Assembly: GCF_042431545.1 (NCBI RefSeq)
Contig: NZ_JBHLYX010000016.1
Origin: Pseudoalteromonas xiamenensis
GTDB lineage: Bacteria; Pseudomonadota; Gammaproteobacteria; Enterobacterales; Alteromonadaceae
Length of the DNA: 64,000 nucleotides
Strand: one strand, 5' to 3'
Part shown: piece by piece, positions 44,910 through 54,913 of the stretch
How positions within the stretch are numbered: the stretch's first letter is position 1
Layout: each line of letters begins with the position of its first letter
The notes under the pieces: generated by a model
Seen by the model: the letters and a program-made list of their open reading frames with translations, nothing else
Database searches by the model: none
Told to the model about the DNA's origin: nothing
Made by a program: the position numbers and the translations under genes

Positions 44910-45235
44910 TAGCGGTAATCTTTGAAGTTACGCTCAACGCTGAGGGAAAGACACGCTATTTTGAAATGGCTCAGGCACTTAAAGGAGCGCTCAGTCAGGT
45001 TGACGGATTTATTTCTGTAGAACGCTTTCAAAGCCTCTCGGACGCAGATTCATTTTTGTCTCTATCATTTTGGCAAAGCGAAGCGGCTATTTTGCAGTGG
45101 AAAACGCATTTTGAGCACCAACTCGCTCAAGAAAAAGGGAAAAGTGAGCTTTTCAGCAATTACAGGATACGTGTAAGCAATGTTCTTCGTGATTATGGCT
45201 ATGGCTGTAACGCCACTAATAAAGAAGGAAGTTAA
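44906..45235 (+). CDS. ABM-type (antibiotic biosynthesis monooxygenase) domain protein
   Basis: 109 residues with the ABM ferredoxin-like fold: VIFEVTLNAEGKTRYFEMA, VDGFISVERFQSL and LSLSFWQSEAAILQWKTH. Such proteins are quinol monooxygenases, haem-degrading enzymes or dimeric fold proteins of unknown use. It overlaps both neighbours by four or fewer bases, so it is in one operon with the NIPSNAP and LysE genes. Confidence 0.85.
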   Translation: MIAVIFEVTLNAEGKTRYFEMAQALKGALSQVDGFISVERFQSLSDADSFLSLSFWQSEAAILQWKTHFEHQLAQEKGKSELFSNYRIRVSNVLRDYGYGCNATNKEGS

Positions 45236-45868
45236 ATGAATATCGATCAATATATAACTTACGCAGTGGTTATTACCGTTCTTTTTCTATCACCTGGGCC
45301 ATCCGTGTTACTTGCAGTACATAATGGCATGAACCATAGCAAGAAAGTGGCCGGATTGGGCGTGCTCGGTAACGTTGCTGCATTTCAACTTTTGTTGATC
45401 ATAAGTGCGACTGGTTTAGGAACCGTTATGTTGGCATTGAGTGAACTACTCATACTTATTAAGGTGATAGGTGCCACTTATCTATGTTATTTAGGCATAA
45501 AGTTATACCGCGCGCCCGTTACTCAGACTAATGCAGATAGCATGCAGTCCTCATTGCATCATCAACCATGGCCGATTTTCAAACAGGCATTTTGGGTTAC
45601 ATTATTAAATCCAAAAGCATTAATTTTTGTATCAGCACTTTTGCCTCAATTTATTAGCCCAACTTTAGCGTTAATACCGCAAGTGGTTACGCTATGTGTT
45701 GTCAGTGCACTTATCCATTTTATGATCTATTTTGGCTATGCTGCACTTGCCAGTCAGCTCAAGCAACTCGTAGAGAATGACGAAAAACGTCAACGATTCA
45801 ATAAAATGAGCGGTTTCACGTTTCTAATATTTGGTGTGGCGATGTTGGGATCTGTTTACATGACTTAG
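45236..45868 (+). CDS. LysE-family exporter
   Basis: 210 residues with six predicted helices and the family start FLSPGPSVLLAVHNG; LNPKALIFVSALLPQF is the second signature. RhtB/LysE proteins pump amino acids or metabolites out of the cell. The stop of the monooxygenase gene abuts its start. With the NIPSNAP and ABM genes it suggests export or detoxification of a small metabolite controlled by the divergent ArsR-type regulator. Confidence 0.92.
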   Translation: MNIDQYITYAVVITVLFLSPGPSVLLAVHNGMNHSKKVAGLGVLGNVAAFQLLLIISATGLGTVMLALSELLILIKVIGATYLCYLGIKLYRAPVTQTNADSMQSSLHHQPWPIFKQAFWVTLLNPKALIFVSALLPQFISPTLALIPQVVTLCVVSALIHFMIYFGYAALASQLKQLVENDEKRQRFNKMSGFTFLIFGVAMLGSVYMT

Positions 45869-46141
45869 GTGACTGTGATATCGCGTTTAAATACATAGGC
45901 GTAGGAGTGGCAGCATAGTTCAAGGTCTCGAATATTGCTGCTGCAACGTTTATTAATCATGGTCTATGAGCACAAAACGGGATTTGAAGCCTTGGCTCTA
46001 ACACATATCTATTCATGCTTGCTTACACTTTCTCTGCTTTGTTAACTTGAGTTTATTTTGAGCAAAGTGGTAGTTTTGCAGGGACCAAAAAGCTTTTGAT
46101 ACATCCGACTAATAACGACAATAAAAAGGTAGGACTTACGT

Positions 46142-47092
46142 ATGTTAAAACTTTTTCAGTGTATGAGTTTTTTTGTATTTTTGAGCAGTACATTCGTATC
46201 GGCGAGCACTTCCCCCACACCACTTAAGTTCTCTGCGACTAAAGTGAGTGACAACGTATACAGTATCGTCGCCCCTTCTTATGGTCGTCCAACAGCGGAA
46301 AACCAAGGTTGGAACTCCAATAGCCATTTTATCGTTACAGACAATGGCGTGCTTGTGATTGACACAGGATCGTCTGAGCCAATTGGTCAGGCAATCAAAA
46401 GTGCAATTCAAGATGTGACCGATAAACCGATCCGATGGGTAGTGAACTCTCATAGTCATGCGGATCATTGGCTTGGCAATGGTGCATTTAAATCGCCAGA
46501 TGTGGAGTTTATTTCAACTTCACTCGCGTCACAGACAATGGCACTGGATGGGCCGATTGATGTAAAAGCATTTAAAAAAATGACGAAAGGCGCAACCGGG
46601 GAAAGTACGTTGGTATACCCAACATCTATGATTGATAAAACGCATAAACGACAGTTTGGTAATGTGGACGTTGAATTCTACCTTGCTCAAAATGGACATT
46701 CGCCAGGCGATATTTATCTGTGGCTGCCGAAACAACGCATTGCATTCAGTGGTGATTTACTGAGCAAAAATTACTTGCCAATTATGACGCCTCGCGGCGA
46801 CGTGCCGAATCTTATTACTACGTTAAAAGAAATCGAACAGTTAGCACCAGTAACGATACTTGCAGGGCATGGCGAACGAGTACCGAAACGTGCACTTTCC
46901 CGAGACATTGCTTTTTTGACAGCAGCTTGGAAAGGGGTAAAAAATGGTCTTTCGCAGGCTGAAAGTGTAGAAAGCATCGTTAAACGTTTGCAATCCAGTC
47001 TTGGGCCTAAGTATCGAGCTGAATATCAAGACTTTGATTCTAGCATTCAATACCTTGTTGAGATGATGGTTGAAAAACAACACCGCGCTTAA
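46142..47092 (+). CDS. Periplasmic metallo-beta-lactamase-fold hydrolase
   Basis: 316 residues with a signal peptide (LFQCMSFFVFLSSTFVSAS). Zinc motif HSHADHWLGNG near 100, a histidine in NGHSPGD near 183 and the C-terminal AGHGERV. The order fits class B-like secreted MBL hydrolases of the quinoprotein relay or related types; lactamase activity cannot be assumed. Single gene in a non-coding surround of about 270 and 350 bp. Confidence 0.9.
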   Translation: MLKLFQCMSFFVFLSSTFVSASTSPTPLKFSATKVSDNVYSIVAPSYGRPTAENQGWNSNSHFIVTDNGVLVIDTGSSEPIGQAIKSAIQDVTDKPIRWVVNSHSHADHWLGNGAFKSPDVEFISTSLASQTMALDGPIDVKAFKKMTKGATGESTLVYPTSMIDKTHKRQFGNVDVEFYLAQNGHSPGDIYLWLPKQRIAFSGDLLSKNYLPIMTPRGDVPNLITTLKEIEQLAPVTILAGHGERVPKRALSRDIAFLTAAWKGVKNGLSQAESVESIVKRLQSSLGPKYRAEYQDFDSSIQYLVEMMVEKQHRA

Positions 47093-47105
47093 TTCACTCC
47101 TGTTA

Positions 47106-47144
47106 GATAAGTCGATGCTCTAAAAGTAGGAGCATCGACTTATC
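47106..47144. terminator. Perfect 15-bp hairpin after the MBL gene
   Basis: GATAAGTCGATGCTC and GAGCATCGACTTATC around TAAAAGTAG. There is no T run, so it may be an intrinsic terminator of poor quality, or an RNA-stabilising hairpin. The gap to 47443 shows no gene. Confidence 0.6.
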
Positions 47145-47443
47145 GAAATTTGAACATAAAGGCGTATACGCGTCGCCCAATTGCTAAGTCTGTCTTGGCG
47201 TGATCCATGCGTTAATTCATCGTTTTACTCTTCCCTTTCCTACAGGGCTGTCCGACGAGGAAAAGAACCAATTCTTTTTTTATTCATAATAATCAATCGC
47301 TTGAATTATAAGTTAACTTTACTCATCCCTTTGTTTTTCTATCATTTTTCTATTTAGGAGAAAAAATAACTCTTTCCTAAGACGTTATGCATCTCGTTCG
47401 TCACACTCGCTTCGACTAATAAAACTACGTTAAGGAACGCGAG

Positions 47444-49090
47444 ATGACATACTCTCAATTAGCATTGGTAACGGGTGCATGCCTACTGAGTTCAACGCTC
47501 TACGCTGGTGAATCAATTCGTCCTATAGAACCCATCATGGTAACTATTCCTGCGGGTTCATTTGAGATGGGCACGCTAAAAAGACAAAGTGCGCAACCTG
47601 TGCATCCTGTTTCTCTCAATTCATTTAGCTTGGGGAAATATGAGGTGACGGTGAAAGAATTTGCACGATTTGTAGAAGCGACGAACTACCCAATGCCTAC
47701 ACAATGCCGGCACGAACTGGATGGGTGGTTCAAACCCGCAACGAAAGGTAACTGGCAACAGAATGCACTGACCACAAGTGAATTTCAGCCTGTCGTGTGT
47801 ATCGGCTGGCGCGCAGCAAAAGCTTATGTCGATTGGTTGGCAAAAGAAACGGGTAAACCCTATCGTTTGCCTACCGAAGCCGAATGGGAATATGCAGCTA
47901 GGGCTGGAACTTCAACCGACTATTTTTTTGGTGATGATGAGTCACGTACCACTGTATGTGAATACGCGAATACGGCCGATTTGTATGGTGAAAGTCGCTT
48001 ACAGCGTGATGTGAATACGAGTTATAAAAATTGGGATACTGGCATGGCAAACTGCTCTGACGGTTCGGCGTATGCAAGCATTGTAGGAATGTATAAACCG
48101 AATCCTTTTGGCGTGCATGATATTGTCAGTAACGTATTGGAATTCATGGCCGATTGTTACGCAGAGAACTATGACAATGCGTCGCCGACGGGGGCTGCAT
48201 ATCAACAAGCGAACTGTGAAGAGCGCTCAACGCGCGGAGGAAGTTGGCATTGGAATAACTGGCCGCACAGTTTTCGTACCAGTATTCCAGACGACTTCGC
48301 TGGTGGTGTGGACGGGTTTCGTGTCGCGATGGATGGACAAAGCGGCACAAAGAATAAAGAGACTCAACTGTTTGAAGCTTCGCTACATGAGGCGCAGGTA
48401 CGTGAAAAACTCAATCGAGTCGATCGCTTTAACTTCGCTGAGCCTGTCGTAAATCTCACTCTTACTGAAAGCAATGGACTTGTTTCGCTCGCATGGGACA
48501 AGCACCCAGACCCTCTTGTGACGGAGTATCGGGTTTACCGCAATAAAGTACGAGAAGGTATGTTTCGTTTAATTGCGGCCAATATCAACGAACCTATGTT
48601 TAAAGAACCGACTCCAGCACACCAAGTGGAATATACGGTGGTGGCAATTAAAGGGCGGACACAAAGCCCTTACAGTGAAGCGGTGTTGTCTCCTTTTGGT
48701 TTTACGCAAGTACCTGGGAAAATAGAAGCTGAACACGTGAAATCTTTAACTGGAGCCAGTATTGCAATGAGCACCGATGGACGAGGCGATTTCAATTTAT
48801 CAGGTCGCAACGGTATCGAAGCGAATGCCGAATTTAGCTATCAATTGAATGTCAGTAAAGCAGGCTACTATCAGCTGAGTTATCGCGTTGCAGCGCCAAA
48901 AGATGTTGAAGGTTTCTCGGTCTATTTGGATGACAAACCGATTGCGAAAGCCACCATTAAAAACACGGGAGGTTACCATCAATGGCAAACTCAGACTGGT
49001 GAGAAAGTGTACCTTCCAGAGGGAAAGGTGATGCTTACTCTTAAATCGAAATCAACAAATTGGAAACTCAATTGGTTTCAATTAATGTAG
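47444..49090 (+). CDS. Secreted formylglycine-generating-enzyme-like protein with C-terminal sugar-binding-like domain
   Basis: 548 residues with a signal peptide (to about residue 22). Residues 30-300 are a SUMF1/FGE-sulfatase domain: VTIPAGSFEMGT, LGKYEVTVKEFARF, YRLPTEAEWEYAARAG, NPFGVHDIVSNVLEFMADCY, and RGGSWHWNN with GFRVA at the end. Residues 330-420 look like a fibronectin-type segment and 430-548 like a carbohydrate-binding module (CBM6-like: KIEAEHVKSL). No sulfatase gene is adjacent. Many such proteins have no FGE activity; this one may bind polysaccharide outside the cell. Confidence 0.85.
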   Translation: MTYSQLALVTGACLLSSTLYAGESIRPIEPIMVTIPAGSFEMGTLKRQSAQPVHPVSLNSFSLGKYEVTVKEFARFVEATNYPMPTQCRHELDGWFKPATKGNWQQNALTTSEFQPVVCIGWRAAKAYVDWLAKETGKPYRLPTEAEWEYAARAGTSTDYFFGDDESRTTVCEYANTADLYGESRLQRDVNTSYKNWDTGMANCSDGSAYASIVGMYKPNPFGVHDIVSNVLEFMADCYAENYDNASPTGAAYQQANCEERSTRGGSWHWNNWPHSFRTSIPDDFAGGVDGFRVAMDGQSGTKNKETQLFEASLHEAQVREKLNRVDRFNFAEPVVNLTLTESNGLVSLAWDKHPDPLVTEYRVYRNKVREGMFRLIAANINEPMFKEPTPAHQVEYTVVAIKGRTQSPYSEAVLSPFGFTQVPGKIEAEHVKSLTGASIAMSTDGRGDFNLSGRNGIEANAEFSYQLNVSKAGYYQLSYRVAAPKDVEGFSVYLDDKPIAKATIKNTGGYHQWQTQTGEKVYLPEGKVMLTLKSKSTNWKLNWFQLM

Positions 49091-49303
49091 TTAGCGACAA
49101 CTAAAACGGATGTTTAAGGCAAGTACATACTTGCCTTACGTCGTGTTAACCAGCCCTTGTGAATGGTTGTCCATCCGTTATTTACTGGTTCAGGTTGCTG
49201 GACACGCTTTATTTTTAAACCTGTAAAATCCTAGATGCGGGCCTTGTAGGTTGCGATATTTGCACTTTGCTAGGGTAGAACCCGTTTTGTAAAACCGTCC
49301 CTA

Positions 49304-51082
49304 TCAAATCATATTTAATGCGTTGAGCTTAAGTTTGTTTTGCTCAGACCAGTTTGGTGTTGCATGTTCACTAATGTAGTTCGTATAGAAGTCGTAGTTC
49401 GTTTGAAGTTCTGGCGCACTGCATAGGAGCAAAGCGATGTCTAGGCTCAGGCTCACCTGCCCTGTTCTTCGAGCTTGCTCAAATGCTTTGGTCGCAAGGG
49501 TCGAAAACTCATGAACATTGGATTTCGAAAAAGCCAGACGCGCGCGTAGCAAGTTGTTTTCAGCGTTGTCGTTGGCAAGAGACGCGACGAGTTGCTCCGC
49601 CTTATCGAAACGCGTTGTTTCTAGGTAATAGTCCATCAATTGTTTTCGGCTGGATTGTGCTACCCAGTGATCGGGTGTTAGCTCGGTAAGTTCGAGCACG
49701 CGCAGTAGATGAGGCTCTTTTTGTGCTGCTGTTTTCGCATATATCGCGTAATGGAAAGGTATTTTTGCATATTGATATTGCGGTAGCGCATAAGTGTCCA
49801 TTTGCGCCTTAGCTTGTTGCAAGTAGAAATAGGCGTCTTCATCTTGATGGTGCTTATGGGCCATCACAGACAGATAGGTCAAAGCATGGAGTTCGCGTTC
49901 AATATCTTTTGATGTCTGCGCGAAACGGGCTGATTTGAGCAGACTGTCTTTGAGCGCTGAATAATCCTGTTTTTTGTGAAGCAACCACGATTGGGCTGCA
50001 TAAGCATCTGCAAGACGTTTGTAGTCGTTGTGCTTCTTAAACAAATCTATGGCACGAGTAAGTTTATACTCACTCAGCTCATAAAGTCCTTTTTCAGTTA
50101 AAATGGCGCTTTGAAGTAACAGCGCATTGGCGTTTTGTTGAGGCTCATTGAGGGCAACTGCAAAACGCTCTAGTTTGTCAGCAAGCGTCATGGCAATGTC
50201 GAGTTGCTTCGTGTTGATGTAAGCCGACACCAGTTGATTTAAGACCACTAAATCATGTTCATGTTGCTGGTGGAGGAGTAACAGTTTTGCGACTCGGATA
50301 TCAGCACTCATGGGGCTGTTAACCAGTTCGACTATCTCCGTTTTAGTGAGATGCGCCTCGAGTTGTGCGTTTAATTGTTCAATGGAACGACCAAGTAGTT
50401 GACCATTCCATGTCGATGCACCGCCGGTGAGCGTAAAATCGAGTAAGTATTGAGAATCACTTGTTGTTATATCTCCCACTAAAATAAGTGGATGCTCTGT
50501 TTTTAACTTCTTGTAGTTAAGTGCTTCCGCACCTTGGAATTGAGACGCCGAGAGCGATTCGATAAGCTGTGTCGAAATGGTCGCTGGACGCCAAGCTACA
50601 GAGGTGTCGTCATTGCCATCAAGCGCAAATGGAATGGTTGATATACTTGGAAATGTCGATTGCTCGTTTGACGTCAGCCTGATAAAAAGCCCGACGATCA
50701 GCAAGAAAGTGAACGCAGAGGCAACCCACAAAGACGTCCTTGGTGTTTTTTTAGCAACATGAACGGTTGTGGGAATTACCTCCTGCTGCCCTATTTCAAA
50801 GGCAAGTTGCCATTGATAACCGCGTTTAGCAAAGGTCTTAATGGCGTCGTTACCGAATAGTGCGCGCAGATGACTGATATTCTGGAATATGGCCTGCTCA
50901 GACACAATTTTGTTTTGCCAGACCAGTTCAAGTAGCAGTTCTTTACTCACAACCATGGCGGAGTGTTCTAACAATACTTTAAGCACCTGTGCTTCGTTAT
51001 GGCGGATTGCGACAGATGTTTTACCTTGCATCAGCACAAGCGATTGACTGTCAAATACAAAGTCATAGAAGTAATAAAGCAT
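49304..51082 (-). CDS. ToxR/CadC-like membrane regulator with C-terminal helical repeats
   Basis: About 592 residues from ATG 51082; the open frame extends to a TTG 21 codons upstream. An OmpR-type winged-helix domain at the N-terminus (LKVLLEHSAMVVSKELLLEL, VWQNKIVSEQAIFQNISHLR, TFAKRGYQWQL) is followed by a basic stretch, one membrane helix near 140 (LWVASAFTFLLIVGLFIRL) and a large periplasmic part of TPR-like helices. This is the CadC/ToxR layout, in which a periplasmic signal controls DNA binding from the membrane. Targets unknown. Confidence 0.86.
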   Translation of the reverse strand: MLYYFYDFVFDSQSLVLMQGKTSVAIRHNEAQVLKVLLEHSAMVVSKELLLELVWQNKIVSEQAIFQNISHLRALFGNDAIKTFAKRGYQWQLAFEIGQQEVIPTTVHVAKKTPRTSLWVASAFTFLLIVGLFIRLTSNEQSTFPSISTIPFALDGNDDTSVAWRPATISTQLIESLSASQFQGAEALNYKKLKTEHPLILVGDITTSDSQYLLDFTLTGGASTWNGQLLGRSIEQLNAQLEAHLTKTEIVELVNSPMSADIRVAKLLLLHQQHEHDLVVLNQLVSAYINTKQLDIAMTLADKLERFAVALNEPQQNANALLLQSAILTEKGLYELSEYKLTRAIDLFKKHNDYKRLADAYAAQSWLLHKKQDYSALKDSLLKSARFAQTSKDIERELHALTYLSVMAHKHHQDEDAYFYLQQAKAQMDTYALPQYQYAKIPFHYAIYAKTAAQKEPHLLRVLELTELTPDHWVAQSSRKQLMDYYLETTRFDKAEQLVASLANDNAENNLLRARLAFSKSNVHEFSTLATKAFEQARRTGQVSLSLDIALLLCSAPELQTNYDFYTNYISEHATPNWSEQNKLKLNALNMI

Positions 51083-51164
51083 AGCGGTGATTATTATTGT
51101 TCTTGCTAATGAGGTGTTTATACCACGTCCCCATGACAATACCAATCACAGCTATACGGAGGCG

Positions 51165-51731
51165 TTAAGCTTGATTTTGAACATTGCAAAGACGCGTAAG
51201 CATTGCTGAACTTCTCTGGCACAGAAGTTCGCCCTGATGGGTCATCTGAGCGGTAACGATAGCCCCCTCCATCATCACAAAAATAGCTTCAAGCAAAGGT
51301 TCATTTTTTTCGGGCAAGTGCCGTGCTATTTCATCACGTACGGCTTCCTTATGTGCACGGCAGTACGCCGTAATGAGTTCATCGACTTCGCTAAATTCTG
51401 CGGAGGTATTTATAAAAAAGCACCCTCGAAATGGGCCTAATGTGTCATCTTCGCTGTTAAACCACGTTGCTAAGCCTTTGAATAGCTGCTCAATAAGCTG
51501 TTGACTCGTTTGCGTATTGTCTAGCGTTTGTGACAACCATGTCATAAAGCGTTCGTGGCGTACCTCAAGGGCTGCCATCAACAGTGCATTCTTGCTTTCA
51601 AAGTGGCTATATAAGGTTTTTTTTGCAATGCCAGACATTGCCAAAATCTCGTTTACACCAACAGCATGAATACCTTTGTGGTAAAACAAGCCGAGCGCCG
51701 TATCAATTAAAAGTTGTCTCTTTGAACTCAT
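51165..51731 (-). CDS. TetR-family repressor
   Basis: 188 residues. The HTH region is LFYHKGIHAVGVNEILAMSG then IAKKTLYSHFESKNALLMAA; the C-terminal part is like TetR_C-type proteins with CFFINTSAEF. It is divergent from the HPP-family membrane gene. Two perfect operators lie in the 123-bp gap (51790-51835), one of the clearest regulator/operator pairs in the window; it probably represses both genes. Confidence 0.92.
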   Translation of the reverse strand: MSSKRQLLIDTALGLFYHKGIHAVGVNEILAMSGIAKKTLYSHFESKNALLMAALEVRHERFMTWLSQTLDNTQTSQQLIEQLFKGLATWFNSEDDTLGPFRGCFFINTSAEFSEVDELITAYCRAHKEAVRDEIARHLPEKNEPLLEAIFVMMEGAIVTAQMTHQGELLCQRSSAMLTRLCNVQNQA

Positions 51732-51789
51732 TCGCTTTCCTTTTCTGTCTTTACAACCTTCTCGATTAATCAGGTAAACATTGACAGAT

Positions 51790-51835
51790 GTAGACCGATT
51801 TGTCTACTCTAGCTCCGGTAGACAAATCGGTCTAC
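51790..51835. promoter_or_regulatory. Double TetR operator
   Basis: GTAGACCGATTTGTCTAC (51790-51807) and GTAGACAAATCGGTCTAC (51818-51835). Each is GTAGAC-N6-GTCTAC and the two are mirror copies, 10 bp apart. Confidence 0.88.
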
Positions 51836-51854
51836 TTTAAAAAACGAGGGAATA

Positions 51855-52304
51855 ATGAAAAACGTAATGCTTTCACTTTTTGCAGGCTTCGGTGCGTTCG
51901 TTGCCATTGCTTTTCTGTCTATTTTTGATGCGTCTTTTCAAGACGTGGTGTTAATTATGGCGCCGTTTGGGGCGACAACGGTGTTAGTGTTTGGTGTGCC
52001 TCAAAGTCCGCTGGCACAACCTAAAAATGTCATTATTGGCCATCTTATTACGGCATTTATCGGTGTTTTCTTCGTACAGTTTTTTACGGTGACGCCCGTT
52101 TCGATGGCGTTAGCGACAGGACTTGCCGTAAGTGCAATGTTGATTACCAAAACTACGCATCCGCCAGCGGGGGCAAATCCGTTATTAATCATGTTGTCTG
52201 GGCAAAGTTGGATGTTTTTACTGACACCTGTGTTAACTGGCGCGATTGCTATTGTGTTAATCGGGCGATTAATGATGAATATCCAACGCAAATGGGCAGA
52301 CTAA
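51855..52304 (+). CDS. HPP-family membrane protein
   Basis: 149 residues, four predicted helices with the HPP signature KTTHPPAGANPLLIML and APFGATTVLVFGVPQSPLAQ. HPP proteins are linked in some organisms to nitrite transport in chloroplasts, but most bacterial members have no proven substrate. The gene lies just after the TetR double operator, so it is probably the repressor's target. Confidence 0.9.
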   Translation: MKNVMLSLFAGFGAFVAIAFLSIFDASFQDVVLIMAPFGATTVLVFGVPQSPLAQPKNVIIGHLITAFIGVFFVQFFTVTPVSMALATGLAVSAMLITKTTHPPAGANPLLIMLSGQSWMFLLTPVLTGAIAIVLIGRLMMNIQRKWAD

Positions 52305-52551
52305 AGGCTTAACGTTAGCCGTATTCAGCGTGATTTAGATTATTTACTCAAATGCAAAAATAATACCTTTGTATATTATTACTCCTATGGATAATAAAAA
52401 AGAATGTATTATTTTTTGCATTCAGGTGTTGTCTCAGCAAAATTCTTAAATTAGTATCGGTTCAAGAGACGAATAACAAGAGGTTATTCTCCGGTCTCAA
52501 ACGCTCAGAGAAGAGCGACTCTCACGATTTGATTGAAAAGGATGTACCGCA

Positions 52552-52842
52552 ATGAACGAAGGCATTATTGGATTATTTGTGTTACTGGGAATTGGTATCA
52601 TTGTCTCGACTGTTGCGCATGCGTTCATTAGAAAATTTCCTGTCGCAACGATTGCATCCAGCGTTGTCGGATCCGTTATTTTCCAATTTAGTTCATACTC
52701 GAGCTTGAACTATCTCGACCCATTTTTTATTTTTGCTGCGATTGTTAACTTCACTCTAATGACGTTGATTTCACTCTCTGTGGGCGTTCCGTTCTTATAT
52801 CGTCGTAGAAATCGAAATGACAATCGTCTACTTGCAGATTAG
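52552..52842 (+). CDS. Small membrane protein
   Basis: 96 residues with three hydrophobic segments (IIGLFVLLGIGIIVSTVAHA, IASSVVGSVIFQFS, FIFAAIVNFTLMTLISLSV) and a basic tail RRRNRNDN. Shine-Dalgarno-like AAGGATG precedes the ATG. No family recognised. The 240 bp before it is AT-rich with a GA-rich dyad, CAAGAGACGAATAACAAGAGG. Confidence 0.6.
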   Translation: MNEGIIGLFVLLGIGIIVSTVAHAFIRKFPVATIASSVVGSVIFQFSSYSSLNYLDPFFIFAAIVNFTLMTLISLSVGVPFLYRRRNRNDNRLLAD

Positions 52843-52900
52843 TGATCTTAAAATAAGGTGAGAGAAACGCGGGTGTCGTTCCTCTCTATCTTGTCGTTGG

Positions 52901-53815
52901 TTATTTCGCGGTTTCGTCAGGATGCCACGGAAATGGGCCCATAAATTCATCCGCTAAGATTCGCCACACATTCATTGGCAACCACTCTTTGTAGCCCACC
53001 CAGTTTTCATACTTAGGCAGTTTCAAGGTGCTTGGAATGAGCATTGGGTTTGTGCCTTCCTTTAGCGCTTGGTAAAATGCTTGGCGTAGGTCGCGCAAAT
53101 AATCAAGTTGTGCTTGAACGTCGTCGCGGTTACCCGCTGCGAGGTAGTTTTTATATTCGTTGTGTGAAAACACCGCTTTAGTGAAATTGAGCGCTAACAC
53201 ATCGTGCAAGCTGCGCTCCCACTCTCTCAAATTAAAGTCAGGTACAACGGAGAAAATCACTCGATTTGGCGTAACGATATCGGCCAAGTAAACCAGTTTT
53301 TGTTTAGGGAGATAAAACACCGTCATCCCTAACCCGTGGTTCATGCCGAAGTAATGCAACTCGATATCCAGTTCATCAACCTCAAAGTGCGCCAATTTAC
53401 CTTGCCACGTCATGGAAGGCATTACCATGTCGGGATATGGATTTGCCGCCATCCAACGAGCAGCTTCTGCATGAGCAATCGTTTGAGCACCACTGTCTAA
53501 AAACACTTGACCGCCACTTGCGTGGTCCCAATGATTGTGGCTTTGAAAGGCATATTTAATTGGCTTATCCGTTAATGAACGAATTGTCGCAAGCATGCCT
53601 TTTGCGTGCGTTGAATTCATGGTCTCAAACACAACGACTTGTTTCGCGGTAATGGCGAACATGGAAATGTAGCCACCATCAGTACTGTACGAATAAATGT
53701 TTTCAGCGATTTCTTGATATGGTTTTGTCTCAGTGGCCAAGGTCGGCAAACTAAGAGACAACACGCTGGCAACAAACAATAAGGCTGTTTGTGTAAAGTG
53801 TAAAAAACGAGTCAT
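52901..53815 (-). CDS. Secreted metallo-beta-lactamase-fold hydrolase
   Basis: About 304 residues from ATG 53815, which has GGAG nearby; the earlier ATG at 53827 is unlikely. A signal peptide (LFVASVLSLSLPTLATE) is followed by the zinc motif HNHWDHASGG, and HNEYKNY near 230. It is divergent from a LysR-type gene across 104 bp, so it is probably under LysR control. Substrate unknown. Confidence 0.88.
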   Translation of the reverse strand: MTRFLHFTQTALLFVASVLSLSLPTLATETKPYQEIAENIYSYSTDGGYISMFAITAKQVVVFETMNSTHAKGMLATIRSLTDKPIKYAFQSHNHWDHASGGQVFLDSGAQTIAHAEAARWMAANPYPDMVMPSMTWQGKLAHFEVDELDIELHYFGMNHGLGMTVFYLPKQKLVYLADIVTPNRVIFSVVPDFNLREWERSLHDVLALNFTKAVFSHNEYKNYLAAGNRDDVQAQLDYLRDLRQAFYQALKEGTNPMLIPSTLKLPKYENWVGYKEWLPMNVWRILADEFMGPFPWHPDETAK

Positions 53816-53918
53816 AGCGTTCTCCATTGTTTGGTTAAAGTCAGTTGAGTCTTAGCTCAATGGAGTCAGTTTATTTATTGCTGTATTTGTAATGAATGCC
53901 TAAAATTGCAAAACCTAA

Positions 53919-54827
53919 ATGTCATTTATGCAATTAGTTATGTTAAGTTCAGAAGCCCTATTTGTCCGAGTGGTTGAAGTGGGCAGCCTTAAAAAAGCAG
54001 CGGAAGAATTGAATATTGAGCCGTCTACGGTGAGTCGTAAGATTGCTAAATTAGAAGCGCGACTGAACACCAAACTGTTTCATCGTTCGACCGTTAGAAC
54101 CATTCCCACAGAATCTGGATTGGCGTATTACGAAGGACTGAGGCATCTTTTAAATGCACAAGAAACTCTAGAAGCCGAGCTCTTTTGTAATCAAACTCAA
54201 ATTGGCGGTTTGTTACGTATCGCAACTACCGTTGATTTAGGTGACTATTTCATCGCACCTATCCTGACCAAAATGCTCAAACAACATCCTCAATTGCGAG
54301 TTGAAATGCTGATGGGGTCTAATTTAGCCGATTTACCCAAATACAACATTGACGTCGCAATCCGAATCGGTAAACCGGCAAATTCAGATCTTTATGCTAA
54401 GCATTTAGGAACGATCCCTAGGGTGTTGGTGAGCAGTCCAGCCTACCTCGCGAATACCGGAGTGCCTAAAGACATTGACGATTTAAAGCACCATCAGTTT
54501 GTTTTTTATTCCAAAGAACAAACAAAAATACCTATCCAGTTTGAGTCTGGTCATACGTTTGAATTTTCACTTGCGCAAGGTAACGTGATGGCTAACAGCC
54601 TGCGGTCTATTCAACAATTCGTGTTGGCGGATTTAGGCATTAATTGGGGACCTCGTTGGCTTTATGAAGATGCCATAGCCTCAGGCGAACTTGTCGAAGT
54701 GTTACCTCAATGTCCGGTTAAAGGCTTTGAGATCAATGCTCTTTACACCATGAGTCAATACTTACCTAGAAAGGTAAGGTGGTTTCTTGAGGCGCTTGAA
54801 TCTGAACTCGCTCTCGTGAAGTCTTAG
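53919..54827 (+). CDS. LysR-family regulator
   Basis: 302 residues. HTH: EVGSLKKAAEELNIEPSTVS then RKIAKLEARLNTKLFHRST. The substrate domain (LLRIATTVDLGDYFIAPIL, DVAIRIGK) is standard for LysR proteins of about 300 residues. Divergent from the hydrolase gene at 52901, which it likely controls. Two alternative ATGs follow within eight codons. Confidence 0.9.
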   Translation: MSFMQLVMLSSEALFVRVVEVGSLKKAAEELNIEPSTVSRKIAKLEARLNTKLFHRSTVRTIPTESGLAYYEGLRHLLNAQETLEAELFCNQTQIGGLLRIATTVDLGDYFIAPILTKMLKQHPQLRVEMLMGSNLADLPKYNIDVAIRIGKPANSDLYAKHLGTIPRVLVSSPAYLANTGVPKDIDDLKHHQFVFYSKEQTKIPIQFESGHTFEFSLAQGNVMANSLRSIQQFVLADLGINWGPRWLYEDAIASGELVEVLPQCPVKGFEINALYTMSQYLPRKVRWFLEALESELALVKS

Positions 54828-54913
54828 CTGAGTCAATAAATGTCGGTTTTTGTCGTGAAAATGAATTAAACGACACGGTGAGCTTTGTTATTGTTATGTC
54901 AGGAGGACATAAC

